NCBI RefSeq assembly: GCF_003097235.1
Contig: NZ_QEQQ01000004.1
Span: 262,649-326,648 of the forward strand
Length of the DNA: 64,000 bases
Source: Pseudomonas sp. CC120222-01a
GTDB taxonomy: Bacteria > Pseudomonadota > Gammaproteobacteria > Pseudomonadales > Pseudomonadaceae
Reading direction: 5' to 3'
Made by a program: the position numbers and the translations under genes. This document shows, piece by piece, positions 1 through 10,727 of the stretch (positions are counted from its first letter, which is position 1; each line of letters begins with the position of its first letter). The notes under the pieces are model-generated. The model saw nothing but the letters and a program-made list of their open reading frames with translations, searched no databases and was not told the origin of the DNA.

Positions 1-1
1 G

Positions 2-994
2 AAGATCACCAGCATCTCCGACCAGGCTGACATCGAGACCCTGGTGTTCGTCATCGGCGAGTCTTCGCGCCCGCACAACTGGTCGTTGTACGGCTACCAG
101 AACAGGACTACTCCTCATCTCGATCAGCAGCCGGGGCTGTTCAAGTTCAACCGCATGTGCACCACCGCGCCCTATACCTCGGTTGCCGTGCCTTCGCTGC
201 TCAGCCTGGAACCCATCCGCGACTGGGACCTGATTGCGTCGAACAAATCGCTGGTAGGGATCTTCCGAGCGGCTGGCTACGACACCTACTGGCTGTCTTC
301 GCAGGAGGTCGACAGCTTTGGCGGGATCATTCCGCAGATTGCCGCAGAAGCCCAGTACCGCCAGTACCTTGAGCGCAGCTATGACGGATCGTTGATACCG
401 GTGTTACAGAGCGTGCTGGGCAAGGCCAATGGGCATCGGCAGGCGATATTCATTCATATCAAGGGCAGCCACTTCGAATACGCGCGGCGTTTCCCAAGTG
501 ACTTCGCCCAGTTCAAGCCTGCCAGTAGCAGCCAGAAAGACCGGATCACGGCCGATTACGACAACTCGGTGCTGTATACCGATTGGCTACTGTCCTCGAT
601 CATGCAGCAGCTGACGGCCAGCCAGAAGAAAGCGCTGCTGGTCTACTCGTCAGACCACGGCGAGAACCTGCTGGATGACAGCCGGCAACTGTTGGGCCAT
701 GGCATGGGTAATGAATATGACCTGTCGACGTCGGCGTTTGTCTGGTCCAGCGGCAATCTCTCGCCGGAGCAGTCGGGCAAACTGCAGAAGTTGAAGGCCA
801 GGGAAGATCAGCAGGTCAGCATCGCCTCGCTGCCCCATACGCTGCTGAACATGACCGGGATATCGATGCCGGGCTATGACAGCACGCAGGACTTGCTCAG
901 CGATGACTACAAGACCTCGGAATGCCCGCATCTGCTCGGCACCGGCTATGTGCCGTCGTTCAACTTCGACATCAAGCACATCGCCGCCGAGTGA
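2..994 (+). CDS. Phosphoethanolamine transferase-like sulfatase-fold enzyme, 5' truncated
   Basis: The frame is open from the first bases, so only the C-terminal 330 residues are visible; the N-terminal membrane part expected for the family lies upstream. The visible part begins just before the motif VFVIGESSRPHNWSLYGY, which aligns with the nucleophile motif of EptA/CptA enzymes (GET or GES, here Ser at visible residue 21). A second metal-binding motif, YSSDHGENLLDD, is near visible residue 215. Family members move phosphoethanolamine from phosphatidylethanolamine to lipid A or core sugars on the periplasmic face of the inner membrane. The SLYGY form resembles CptA/YijP more than EptA. The substrate cannot be told from this part alone. 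It is followed directly by the convergent LysR gene. Confidence 0.75.
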   Translation, partial: KITSISDQADIETLVFVIGESSRPHNWSLYGYQNRTTPHLDQQPGLFKFNRMCTTAPYTSVAVPSLLSLEPIRDWDLIASNKSLVGIFRAAGYDTYWLSSQEVDSFGGIIPQIAAEAQYRQYLERSYDGSLIPVLQSVLGKANGHRQAIFIHIKGSHFEYARRFPSDFAQFKPASSSQKDRITADYDNSVLYTDWLLSSIMQQLTASQKKALLVYSSDHGENLLDDSRQLLGHGMGNEYDLSTSAFVWSSGNLSPEQSGKLQKLKAREDQQVSIASLPHTLLNMTGISMPGYDSTQDLLSDDYKTSECPHLLGTGYVPSFNFDIKHIAAE

Positions 995-1939
995 TCAGGC
1001 CGGTAACACCAGTGGGTGCAAAGTACGGAAACCTTGGGCTTCTTCCACCAGCCAGTCGTGCACCGCACGGGCGCCGGGCTGGTTCAACCCGCCCGGCGGG
1101 TAGTGCACCATGTAGCGCTTGTGGTTGGCGATGGGGTGGCCGAACGGCACGATCAGTGCGCCGCGCTCAAGCTCGTCATTGAGCAGCGTGCGCCGCGCAA
1201 TGGCCACGCCGATGCCGGCGATCGCCGCTTCGATGGTGAGGTGGTTGCGGTTGAAGGTATGCCCGCGGCGTACATCCAGCCCGCTGGCGCCGATACCCTC
1301 CAGGTAGAACTCCCATTCCGCGTATTCCGAACTGCCGCGCCAGGCGGTGATGTCGTGCAGCAGCGGGTAATGCACCAGGTCTGCCGGGCCATGCAGCGGT
1401 GGGCGGCCGCGCAGCAGCGTGGGTGAACAGACCGGGAAGATCTGTTCGTCCAGCAACGGGGTCGACAGCATGCCGGGGTAACTGCCGTCGTTGAGGTCGA
1501 TGGCCAGGTCGAAGTCGCCAGGGTGCAAGGCCTGGGCGCTGTCTTCGGCGACCAGGCGCAGTTCGATGTCCGGGTAGCGCTGCTGGAAGCGCGGCAGCCG
1601 GGGGGTGAGCCACTTGGCCAGGAACGACGGGATCGAGCGCAGGCGCAAGGTGCCGCGGATTTCCCCGGCGTCCAGGCGCAGCAGTTCGGCCTCGATGCTG
1701 CCATAGGCCTCGGTGACCGTCTGTGCCAGGCGCTGGCCCTCGGCGCTCAGCTCCACACCACGCGCCCGGCGCAGGAACAGTTTGTAGCCCAGGCGTTCTT
1801 CGAGCTGGCGCATCTGCTGGCTGACTGCACCGGGCGTGATGTGCAGTTCTTCGGCGCTACGGGTGAACGACAGGTGCCGCGCCGCACAAGAGAAGACATG
1901 CAGCCAGACGAACATCTGGCCATTGAGTTGTCGTCGCAT
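995..1939 (-). CDS. LysR-family transcriptional regulator (GcvA/DsdC-like)
   Basis: A 314-residue protein of normal LysR length. The N-terminal winged helix (about residues 12-70) includes [18 protein letters not shown], and the C-terminal part is a LysR substrate-binding domain. It is divergent from the L-serine ammonia-lyase gene, with about 146 bp between the starts, so it may regulate serine catabolism. That role is inferred from position and from resemblance to the GcvA/DsdC subgroup. Its stop directly abuts the stop of the convergent upstream gene. Confidence 0.85.
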   Translation of the reverse strand: MRRQLNGQMFVWLHVFSCAARHLSFTRSAEELHITPGAVSQQMRQLEERLGYKLFLRRARGVELSAEGQRLAQTVTEAYGSIEAELLRLDAGEIRGTLRLRSIPSFLAKWLTPRLPRFQQRYPDIELRLVAEDSAQALHPGDFDLAIDLNDGSYPGMLSTPLLDEQIFPVCSPTLLRGRPPLHGPADLVHYPLLHDITAWRGSSEYAEWEFYLEGIGASGLDVRRGHTFNRNHLTIEAAIAGIGVAIARRTLLNDELERGALIVPFGHPIANHKRYMVHYPPGGLNQPGARAVHDWLVEEAQGFRTLHPLVLPA

Positions 1940-2085
1940 CGTTTAGCCCTGCTAAAGCCTTGCTTAGAAAGTTTCGTTGGTCATCTGCCAGCGAGCGCGG
2001 CAGTATCGCGCAAATTGGCAATACCGTTCAATTTTCTCAGATAACCGTGCGGCAGCATTCCGTGCCGACACGGTCAGGCATTAGC

Positions 2086-3462
2086 ATGGCTATCAGTGTT
2101 TTCGACCTTTTCAAGATTGGCATCGGCCCGTCCAGTTCCCACACCGTAGGCCCGATGCGCGCGGCGGCGTGCTTTGCCCAGGCATTGCGCGAGCGAGGCC
2201 TGCTGGCCCAGGTGCAGCGCATCGAAGTGCGCCTTTATGGCTCGCTTTCCGCCACCGGGGTAGGCCATGCCACTGATCGTGCCTGCCTGCTCGGCCTGAT
2301 GGGCCAGTGGCCGGACCGCATCGACCCGGCCACCATCGAACCGCGCATCAGCCAGTTGCTGCAGGAGCAGTGCCTGATGCTCGATGGCAGCCATCCGCTG
2401 ACCTTCCAGTACGCCCGCGACATGCTGCTGCTGGACGAGAGCCTGCCTTATCACCCCAATGCCATGACCCTGGAGGCCTTGGGCGGGCAGGGCAGCCTGT
2501 TGCAGCAGACCTACTATTCTATCGGCGGCGGCTTTATCGTCGAGCAGGGCGAGATCGACGCGCCACAGGTCGAGGCCAATGCCGTTCAGCTGCCGTACGC
2601 GTTTTCCAGCGGCGCCGAACTGCTGGCCCTGTGCAAGGCCAACAAGCTGAGCGTTGGCCAACTGATGCTGGCCAACGAGTGCGCCTGGCGCCCGGAAGCC
2701 GAGGTGCGCGAAGGCCTGCTGCGGATCTGGGCGGCGATGCGCGACTGTGTCGACAACGGCCTGCGCAACGAAGGCATCCTGCCCGGCGGGCTCAACGTCA
2801 AGCGCCGTGCCGCACGGCTGCACCGCAGCCTGCAGGAAGCCGGGCAGCCCAACGTGATCGGTTCGACCTTGAGTGCCATGGAGTGGGTCAACCTGTTTGC
2901 CCTGGCCGTCAATGAAGAGAATGCCGCCGGCGGTCGCATGGTCACCGCGCCCACCAATGGCGCCGCGGGCATCATCCCGGCGGTGTTGCACTACTACATG
3001 AAGTTCAACCCGAACGCCTGTGACGACGATGTGGTGGCGTTTCTGCTGGCCGCTGCCGCAGTCGGCATCCTGTGCAAGAAGAATGCATCGATTTCCGGGG
3101 CTGAAGTCGGCTGCCAGGGGGAGGTCGGCTCAGCCTGCTCGATGGCCGCTGCGGGCTTGGCCGAAGTGCTGGGCGCCACACCGCCGCAACTGGAAAACGC
3201 CGCCGAAATTGCCCTTGAGCATAACCTCGGCTTGACCTGCGACCCGGTCGGCGGGCTGGTCCAGGTGCCGTGCATCGAGCGCAACGCGATAGCGGCGGTG
3301 AAGGCGATCAATGCGGTGCAGATGGCCCTGCGCGGTGATGGTGAGCACTTCATCTCGCTTGATCGCGTCATCCGCACCATGCGCGACACCGGCGCCGACA
3401 TGCATGCCAATTACAAGGAGACGTCGCGGGGCGGCCTGGCGGTAGCGTTCGTCGAGTGTTGA
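2086..3462 (+). CDS. sdaA: L-serine ammonia-lyase, iron-sulfur dependent, single chain
   Basis: It converts L-serine to pyruvate and ammonia in the cytoplasm using a [4Fe-4S] cluster. The start at 2086 gives [20 protein letters not shown], where type 1 serine deaminases begin; an upstream in-frame extension lacks homology. The protein is 458 residues. Cluster cysteines are visible at C343 (GCQGEVG), C385 (LTCDPVGG) and C396 (VPCIERN). The last residue is Cys458, as in the Legionella enzyme whose C-terminal cysteine reaches into the active site as the fourth cluster ligand. The divergent LysR gene is a likely regulator. Pseudomonads carry several paralogues, so sdaA versus sdaB naming is not certain. 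Confidence 0.93.
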   Translation: MAISVFDLFKIGIGPSSSHTVGPMRAAACFAQALRERGLLAQVQRIEVRLYGSLSATGVGHATDRACLLGLMGQWPDRIDPATIEPRISQLLQEQCLMLDGSHPLTFQYARDMLLLDESLPYHPNAMTLEALGGQGSLLQQTYYSIGGGFIVEQGEIDAPQVEANAVQLPYAFSSGAELLALCKANKLSVGQLMLANECAWRPEAEVREGLLRIWAAMRDCVDNGLRNEGILPGGLNVKRRAARLHRSLQEAGQPNVIGSTLSAMEWVNLFALAVNEENAAGGRMVTAPTNGAAGIIPAVLHYYMKFNPNACDDDVVAFLLAAAAVGILCKKNASISGAEVGCQGEVGSACSMAAAGLAEVLGATPPQLENAAEIALEHNLGLTCDPVGGLVQVPCIERNAIAAVKAINAVQMALRGDGEHFISLDRVIRTMRDTGADMHANYKETSRGGLAVAFVEC

Positions 3463-3472
3463 TCGGCGTTGC

Positions 3473-3494
3473 GCCGGCAAGTGGCCTTGCCGGC
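3473..3494. terminator. Bidirectional hairpin between convergent genes (REP-like)
   Basis: A perfect 9-bp stem, GCCGGCAAG / CTTGCCGGC, with a 4-nt loop lies between the serine deaminase stop and the convergent DUF1842-like gene. There is no T-run. The sequence resembles a short variant of the Pseudomonas REP family, so it may serve as both repeat and terminator. Confidence 0.5.
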
Positions 3495-3510
3495 GAACGC
3501 TGCTTGCGGG

Positions 3511-3966
3511 TTACACGCTTTCCAGCTGGCTGACGGCCGCCTTCAGCCGCTGCGCCAATTGCGGACGGCCCTGGTGGGTCACGTCCGGCGCCTTGCGCAC
3601 GCGCCCGTGCTGGTCGACCCAGTGGCCGTTGCTGAAGTACCGGTAGCTGGCCGAGCCATTGCTCCAGTCGGCTTCCAGCAGGCCGTGCAGGTGGAAGGTC
3701 TGCGCGATCTGGCTGAGCGGGCCGCTGGGGCTGCCGTCCAGGCTCAGGACGATCGACGGCGCGCCGGCCGGCGCGAATTGCAGCTCACTGTAGTCACCCC
3801 ACACATTGGCCTGGAATGGCTGCGACGGGTAGGTGGCCTGGCTGGCGCGAGCCTTGCCGGAGACCTTCTTGGTCACGGTGTTGACCAGCAGGTCGAGGGT
3901 CAACGTCGGAGCGCCGAGCAAGCCGTTGCTGACGTTCAGGCGAACATGGAACAGTCCGATTGCCAT
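3511..3966 (-). CDS. DUF1842-like protein
   Basis: A 151-residue protein starting MAIGLFHVRLNVSNGLLGAP, with a GAGAGA-type ribosome-binding site just upstream. There is no signal peptide or membrane segment. It is clearly paralogous to the product of the next gene upstream: both have G-L-F-x-V at the N-terminus, a GAPxLxLDLLV strand, a WGxYxxL segment and a Y-x-Y-x-N/S-G-x-x-W-V motif. I recognise this as the DUF1842 pattern, whose function is unknown. It is the second gene of a two-gene leftward operon, 19 bp after the first. The bulky Trp/Tyr pattern suggests a beta-rich fold, which is inference. Confidence 0.7.
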   Translation of the reverse strand: MAIGLFHVRLNVSNGLLGAPTLTLDLLVNTVTKKVSGKARASQATYPSQPFQANVWGDYSELQFAPAGAPSIVLSLDGSPSGPLSQIAQTFHLHGLLEADWSNGSASYRYFSNGHWVDQHGRVRKAPDVTHQGRPQLAQRLKAAVSQLESV

Positions 3967-3985
3967 GGTGTCTCTCCTTGCCTGC

Positions 3986-4567
3986 TCAGGCTTTCTTGGC
4001 GGCCTTGGTGGCCGGGGACTTGGTCGCGGCGAGGGCCTGGTCGAGGCCGCCGGTGGCCAACTGCTTGAGGTGCGCGAGATCACCGTTGGCGATGGCGGCC
4101 TCAAGGGTGGCGTTGTGCAGTTCGCTGTGCAGGTCGACATTGGCCAGTTGCTGGATGCGCTGGCCTTCCAGCGTGACCGGGACGTTGTCCACGCTCACCC
4201 AGCGCTGGCCATTGTAGTACTCGTAGTCGGCCACGCCGTGTTGCCAGCTTGGGTCGAGCAGCGCCCTGAACTTGAACTGCACCGGTGAGTTGGCATGCGG
4301 CCCACCCTGGTTGCCTTGGGCGGTGATCAGGATCCTGCCTTCGCTCGGTGGCTGGACGGTGAGGTAGGTGTAGCTGCCCCAGACGTCCAGGTGCAGGTCC
4401 AGCGGTGGGTTGATGGCTTGGGTGATCTGGGCCGCGCCGTTCAGGCTACGGTCCGGGGTATAGACCAGCAGGTCCAGTTGCAGGCGCGGGGCGCCAGCGG
4501 CGTTGTTGCCGATCTGGTAGGACACCGGGAACAGGCCTACCGAAGGTGCGAGCAGTGAATCAGACAT
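3986..4567 (-). CDS. DUF1842/DUF1843-like protein
   Basis: A 193-residue protein starting MSDSLLAPSVGLFPVSYQI, preceded by a strong CGGAGG ribosome-binding site. Residues 10-140 share the fold pattern of the downstream paralogue. The C-terminal part (HSELHNATLEAAIANGDLAH, then a Lys/Ala-rich tail) looks like the short helical DUF1843 segment that often follows DUF1842. No catalytic motif is seen and the function is unknown. It is the first gene of the two-gene operon. The roughly 250 bp upstream (4568-4816) should hold its promoter, but no convincing box was recognised. Confidence 0.7.
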   Translation of the reverse strand: MSDSLLAPSVGLFPVSYQIGNNAAGAPRLQLDLLVYTPDRSLNGAAQITQAINPPLDLHLDVWGSYTYLTVQPPSEGRILITAQGNQGGPHANSPVQFKFRALLDPSWQHGVADYEYYNGQRWVSVDNVPVTLEGQRIQQLANVDLHSELHNATLEAAIANGDLAHLKQLATGGLDQALAATKSPATKAAKKA

Positions 4568-4816
4568 GATTGCCTCCGTTGCATTCGATGAATGAATGAC
4601 CGATACACAGCTGCGAAGGCGGGCGGAAAAGGCGGGGAGATGAGGGAGCCGGGCGGCGGTGTTGCGTGCCCGGAGCGAGCGGCTGTTGTCAGCCAGCTTG
4701 TGCAACCAATCCCTGGTCTGCGGTGCCGCCTGCCTGGCAGCCCGCTTGAGTAAAGCAGGGCTGCCCGGCAGTGATGGCGTTTTTGCATTATCTCCGACGA
4801 GCGGAGCGGCTTTGCG

Positions 4817-5503
4817 TTACTGGCTCTTGTTCTTGAGGGTGACGAAGCTGGCGCGCATGTCCTTGGCCCAGCCGTCGAGCACGGCTTTGACATCGTTCAC
4901 GGTCAGCTTGGTCTTGTCGTTCTCCAGCTCTTTGCCGGCGCCCTTGCGCACCACCTGAGCCAGCACCTTCTGGTTGCCGCCATCGAGGAAGGCCGCTTCG
5001 GCACCGATATCCACTTCCTGGTCGCGGCCGCCCATCGCGGTGTTGACGCCCGCCGAAATCAGCGCGATCGGGATGAATTCGTAAGGTTTGAGGCTTTCAT
5101 TGCTGGTAGCTACTGCGGTGATCGCCGGGCGTACCACGATGGTACCCGGGCCGGGTGCCTTGGCCAGGGTCAGCACGCTGCCCATCTCGCGGCGCAAGGC
5201 TTCGTTGAAGTAGCGGGTGATTTCACTCAGCGTCTGCTGGGAAATGACCGCCGTCGGTTGCGGCTTGGGGTAGAACTGGCTCGGCTCGATGAAGACCTGC
5301 GTGTACTGGTTGACATTGACCTTAGGGTCGATCCAGCGCATCACCGGTGCGCCAGACGGGCTCTTGGCTTCCTGCAGGCGACTGTAGTCCTTGAGGAAGC
5401 CGGAATAATCCTTGGGGTCCACGCGGTTGCTGGAGCACGCGGCTACAGCGAGCAAAGCGGCACACAACAAGGTAACGCGAGGCAATGATTTCATGATGGT
5501 CAT
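4817..5503 (-). CDS. DUF3313-like lipoprotein
   Basis: A putative outer-membrane or periplasm-facing lipoprotein of about 228 residues. The N-terminus MTIMKSLPRVTLLCAALLAV is a lipoprotein signal peptide ending in the lipobox V-A-A-C, followed by SSNRVDPKDYSGFLKDYSRL. The PKDYSGFL...L motif, the VFIEPSQFYP segment and the overall size match DUF3313 lipoproteins, whose function is unknown. An in-frame ATG at 5494 is an equally possible start; frames further upstream would spoil the signal peptide. It appears monocistronic. Confidence 0.75.
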   Translation of the reverse strand: MTIMKSLPRVTLLCAALLAVAACSSNRVDPKDYSGFLKDYSRLQEAKSPSGAPVMRWIDPKVNVNQYTQVFIEPSQFYPKPQPTAVISQQTLSEITRYFNEALRREMGSVLTLAKAPGPGTIVVRPAITAVATSNESLKPYEFIPIALISAGVNTAMGGRDQEVDIGAEAAFLDGGNQKVLAQVVRKGAGKELENDKTKLTVNDVKAVLDGWAKDMRASFVTLKNKSQ

Positions 5504-5604
5504 GCATCCATGATGGGTCGGCCAGAACAACGCTAGCAGGTGCTTGGCGGATGGCCAGTGGGTCGAATGAATTTGGTGCATGCCTAGAGAGGGCGGCGCC
5601 TATC

Positions 5605-5637
5605 AGATCGAGCGCCGCGCGGGCGGCGCTCGATCTC
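5605..5637. repeat. Palindromic fragment of the composite repeat family
   Basis: An inverted repeat, GATCGAGCGCCGC / GCGGCGCTCGATC, built from the outer arms of the larger elements at 29565-29968 and 60541-60819 but without the REP part or core. It lies between the lipoprotein gene and the polyamine operon and could act as a terminator for the leftward polyamine operon. Confidence 0.65.
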
Positions 5638-5670
5638 AAACGCGGCGCAGCTTTCAAAGCGTACACCCTG

Positions 5671-6966
5671 TTACCCGAGCGCCTCCCGCAACCGGTACCA
5701 CAACATCCCCAACGCCAGCAGCGGTGAGCGCAGCGCCTTGCCGCCCGGGAACGTCAGGTGGGGCACCGCGCTGAACACATCCAGCCCCTGGCTCTGCCCC
5801 AACGCGATGCCTTCCGCCAGCAGCTTCGCCGTCCAGTGGGTCACGTTCAGCCCATGCCCGGAATAGCCCTGGGCATAGAAGACGTTGGGGTGCTGGCTCA
5901 GTCGCCCCACTTGCGGGAAGCGGTTGGCGGTGATGCCGATCATGCCGCCCCACTGGTAGTCGATGCGCACATCGGCCAGCTGCGGGAACACCTTGAGTAC
6001 CTTCGGCCGCATGTAGGCCGCGATGTCCTTGGGGTCGCGCCCGGAATAATGGCAGGCGCCGCCAAACAGCAAGCGGCGGTCGGCAGTGAGGCGGTAATAG
6101 TCCAGGCCGACTTTCTGGTCGCACATGGCCATGTTCTGCGGGATCAGCTTGCTGGCTACTGCTTCCGGCAGCGGCTCGGTTGCCACCACGTAACTGCCGG
6201 CCGGCAGCACTTTACCGCTCAGGCGTGGTTCCAGTTCGTCGAGGTGGGCGTTGCAGCCCAGGACCAGGCTCTGTGCCCGCACCTTGCCTCGAGCCGTGTG
6301 CAGCGTCACCGTGGAACCATGTTCGATGCGCAGCACCGGGCTCTGTTCGAAGATCCGCACACCGAGGCCATGGGCCACGCGCGCTTCGCCCTGGACCAGG
6401 TCGAGCGGGTGCAGATGGCCTGAGCCCATGTCCACCAGGCCGCCAGCGTACTGGTCGCTGGCGACGATCTCATGCATGCGTTCGGGCCCGACCAGGCGGG
6501 TTTCGTGGCGGTAGCCAAGGCTGGCCAGGTCCTCCTGTTCAGCCTTGAAGGCAGCGAACTGTGCCGGGGTATTGGCCAGTTCGCAGAAGCCCCAGCGCAG
6601 GTCGCAGGCGATCGCATACTGTTCGATGCGGCGAGCTACCAGGGCCACCGACTCGATGCCGGCCTGCTGCAGGTAGCGCACGCCGTCCTGGCCGACGTAG
6701 CGGGCAAAGCCGCTGACATCATGGCCGATGCCGCGAATCAGCTGGCCTCCGTTGCGCCCGCTGGCGCCCCAGCCGATGCGGCGGCCTTCCAGCAGCACCA
6801 CGCTGAGCCCGCGTTCAGCCAGTTCCAGCGCAGTATTGACCCCGGTCAGGCCACCGCCGACCACGCACACGTCAGCGGTCAGTTCGCCGTCGAGGCTGGG
6901 GTAGGGCGTCGTGTTGCGCGCCGTGGCGGCGTAGTACGACGCGGTGTGTTGGGTATCGAAAGGCAT
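5671..6966 (-). CDS. puuB: Gamma-glutamylputrescine oxidase (FAD-dependent)
   Basis: A 431-residue FAD-dependent oxidoreductase of the DAO family. The N-terminal Rossmann motif is VCVVGGGLTGVNTALELAE, followed by RIGWGASGRNGGQ, typical of PuuB/OrdL proteins. PuuB oxidises gamma-glutamylputrescine to the aminoaldehyde with release of ammonia and hydrogen peroxide. It is the last gene of a leftward operon after gamma-glutamylputrescine synthetase and a polyamine-binding protein, 14 bp after the latter. That context strongly supports the polyamine assignment. PuuB-like paralogues are common in Pseudomonas, so the exact amine is inferred. Confidence 0.85.
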   Translation of the reverse strand: MPFDTQHTASYYAATARNTTPYPSLDGELTADVCVVGGGLTGVNTALELAERGLSVVLLEGRRIGWGASGRNGGQLIRGIGHDVSGFARYVGQDGVRYLQQAGIESVALVARRIEQYAIACDLRWGFCELANTPAQFAAFKAEQEDLASLGYRHETRLVGPERMHEIVASDQYAGGLVDMGSGHLHPLDLVQGEARVAHGLGVRIFEQSPVLRIEHGSTVTLHTARGKVRAQSLVLGCNAHLDELEPRLSGKVLPAGSYVVATEPLPEAVASKLIPQNMAMCDQKVGLDYYRLTADRRLLFGGACHYSGRDPKDIAAYMRPKVLKVFPQLADVRIDYQWGGMIGITANRFPQVGRLSQHPNVFYAQGYSGHGLNVTHWTAKLLAEGIALGQSQGLDVFSAVPHLTFPGGKALRSPLLALGMLWYRLREALG

Positions 6967-6980
6967 GGCGCGTTCTCGGT

Positions 6981-9493
<2,513 letters not shown>

Positions 9494-9645
9494 ACAGACC
9501 TCTTGGTTGGGTTTTTGTGTGCGCGGCAGGTGCCGGTGACTTCCCAGGTGGCGCGCTGGAGACTATCTTGAGCGCAGGCCCGCAAAGCCATCTATCCACT
9601 TTCTTCGGCAATGAATGCACCAAAAGAGTGCAAATAGGACAAAGC

Positions 9646-10545
9646 GTGACAACGGCCAATGCCTTGCAGGTTCAGGCTTTCCACACCACCGATGTCACCG
9701 AACAGGTGCGCGCCACCCCCGGATGGCAGCAGCAATACCGGCAGATGTCGCCAGGGCATTTCAGTGGCCAACTGCGCTGCCTGGGGCTCGATGGTGTAGA
9801 GGTATACGAAGAGCGCCTGAATACCCGGGTCGAGCAGTTCTTCCGTGCGCCGAGCGGTTCATTGGCGTTCTGTTTCGACCAGAGCGAAAACAGCCTGTAC
9901 CTGCTCAACGAGCAGAGCCGCAACATCTGGATCACGCCGGAGAACTACCAGGAAGTCGCCGTGGTGTTCGACCAGGCGTTTCTCGCCCGCCACGGCCTGG
10001 ACCCGCAACGGCTCGAAGGCTTGTTCATGGTGCCATTGGGCAGCGGCCAGAATGCGTTGTTCGGCAGCTGGCTTAGCGCCACCTTGACCCGCCTTGGCCA
10101 GGCCGATTGCCCACTGCAAGGGCAGGCACTGGCCGAGCAGTTGCTCGAGGACTGCCTGTTCATCCTCGACAACGCCTGCCAGCGCTTGCAGGGCGGGGCG
10201 CTGGGGCGGCGTGGCGAGGAGCGGGCGATCATGCAGCGGGTCAGTGAGTGGGCCGCAGATTGCCCGGAAGAAACCCTCAATCTGGTGGAGCTGGCCGAGG
10301 TGGCCGGTGTGTCGCTGCGCCAGCTGCAGCAGGCGTTCAAGGCGTTTACCGGGATGCCGCCGGCGCACTGGCTGCGCTTGCGTCGGCTCAACGGCGCGCG
10401 GCGGGATCTGTTGCGCGGCGGTGAGGTGACCGTGGCTGAGGTGGCCATGCGCTGGTCGTTCTGGCATTTGGGAAGGTTTTCAGAGAGTTACCGGCAGTTG
10501 TTCAAGGAATTTCCGAGCGAGACTCTCAAGCGGGGTAGGGGCTGA
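9646..10545 (+). CDS. AraC-family transcriptional regulator
   Basis: A 299-residue protein from a GTG start at 9646, preceded by AGGA at about nine bases. The frame stays open upstream to 9517, but that part lacks homology. The C-terminal two helix-turn-helix units are visible (NLVELAEVAGVSLRQLQQAF and VAEVAMRWSFWHLGRFSESY), ending in FKEFPSETL, the classic AraC/XylS end. The N-terminal part resembles AraC-binding-like domains of the FeaR/OruR type. It is divergent from the polyamine operon and probably controls it; this is positional inference. Confidence 0.8.
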   Translation: MTTANALQVQAFHTTDVTEQVRATPGWQQQYRQMSPGHFSGQLRCLGLDGVEVYEERLNTRVEQFFRAPSGSLAFCFDQSENSLYLLNEQSRNIWITPENYQEVAVVFDQAFLARHGLDPQRLEGLFMVPLGSGQNALFGSWLSATLTRLGQADCPLQGQALAEQLLEDCLFILDNACQRLQGGALGRRGEERAIMQRVSEWAADCPEETLNLVELAEVAGVSLRQLQQAFKAFTGMPPAHWLRLRRLNGARRDLLRGGEVTVAEVAMRWSFWHLGRFSESYRQLFKEFPSETLKRGRG

Positions 10546-10564
10546 GATTCTTGTTGTCCATACT

Positions 10565-10658
10565 GGCCTCTTCGCGGGCACGCCCGCTCCCACAGGGACA
10601 TCACTGCCCTCAGGTCTGGTGATATCCCTGTGGGAGCGGGCGTGCCCGCGAAGAGGTC
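10565..10658. repeat. REP pair (REPIN)
   Basis: Two inverted REP units, each with the stem GCGGGC-NNNN-GCCCGC next to CTCCCACAGGG, are separated by a short spacer. They fill the gap between the AraC gene and the helicase-like gene and may terminate the AraC transcript. Confidence 0.9.
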
Positions 10659-10727
10659 GGTACAGACAACCCAGCATTCCCATTGGAAAATTGCTATCGT
10701 GCCCGGCAGTTTCCACCCGAGGTCCCG

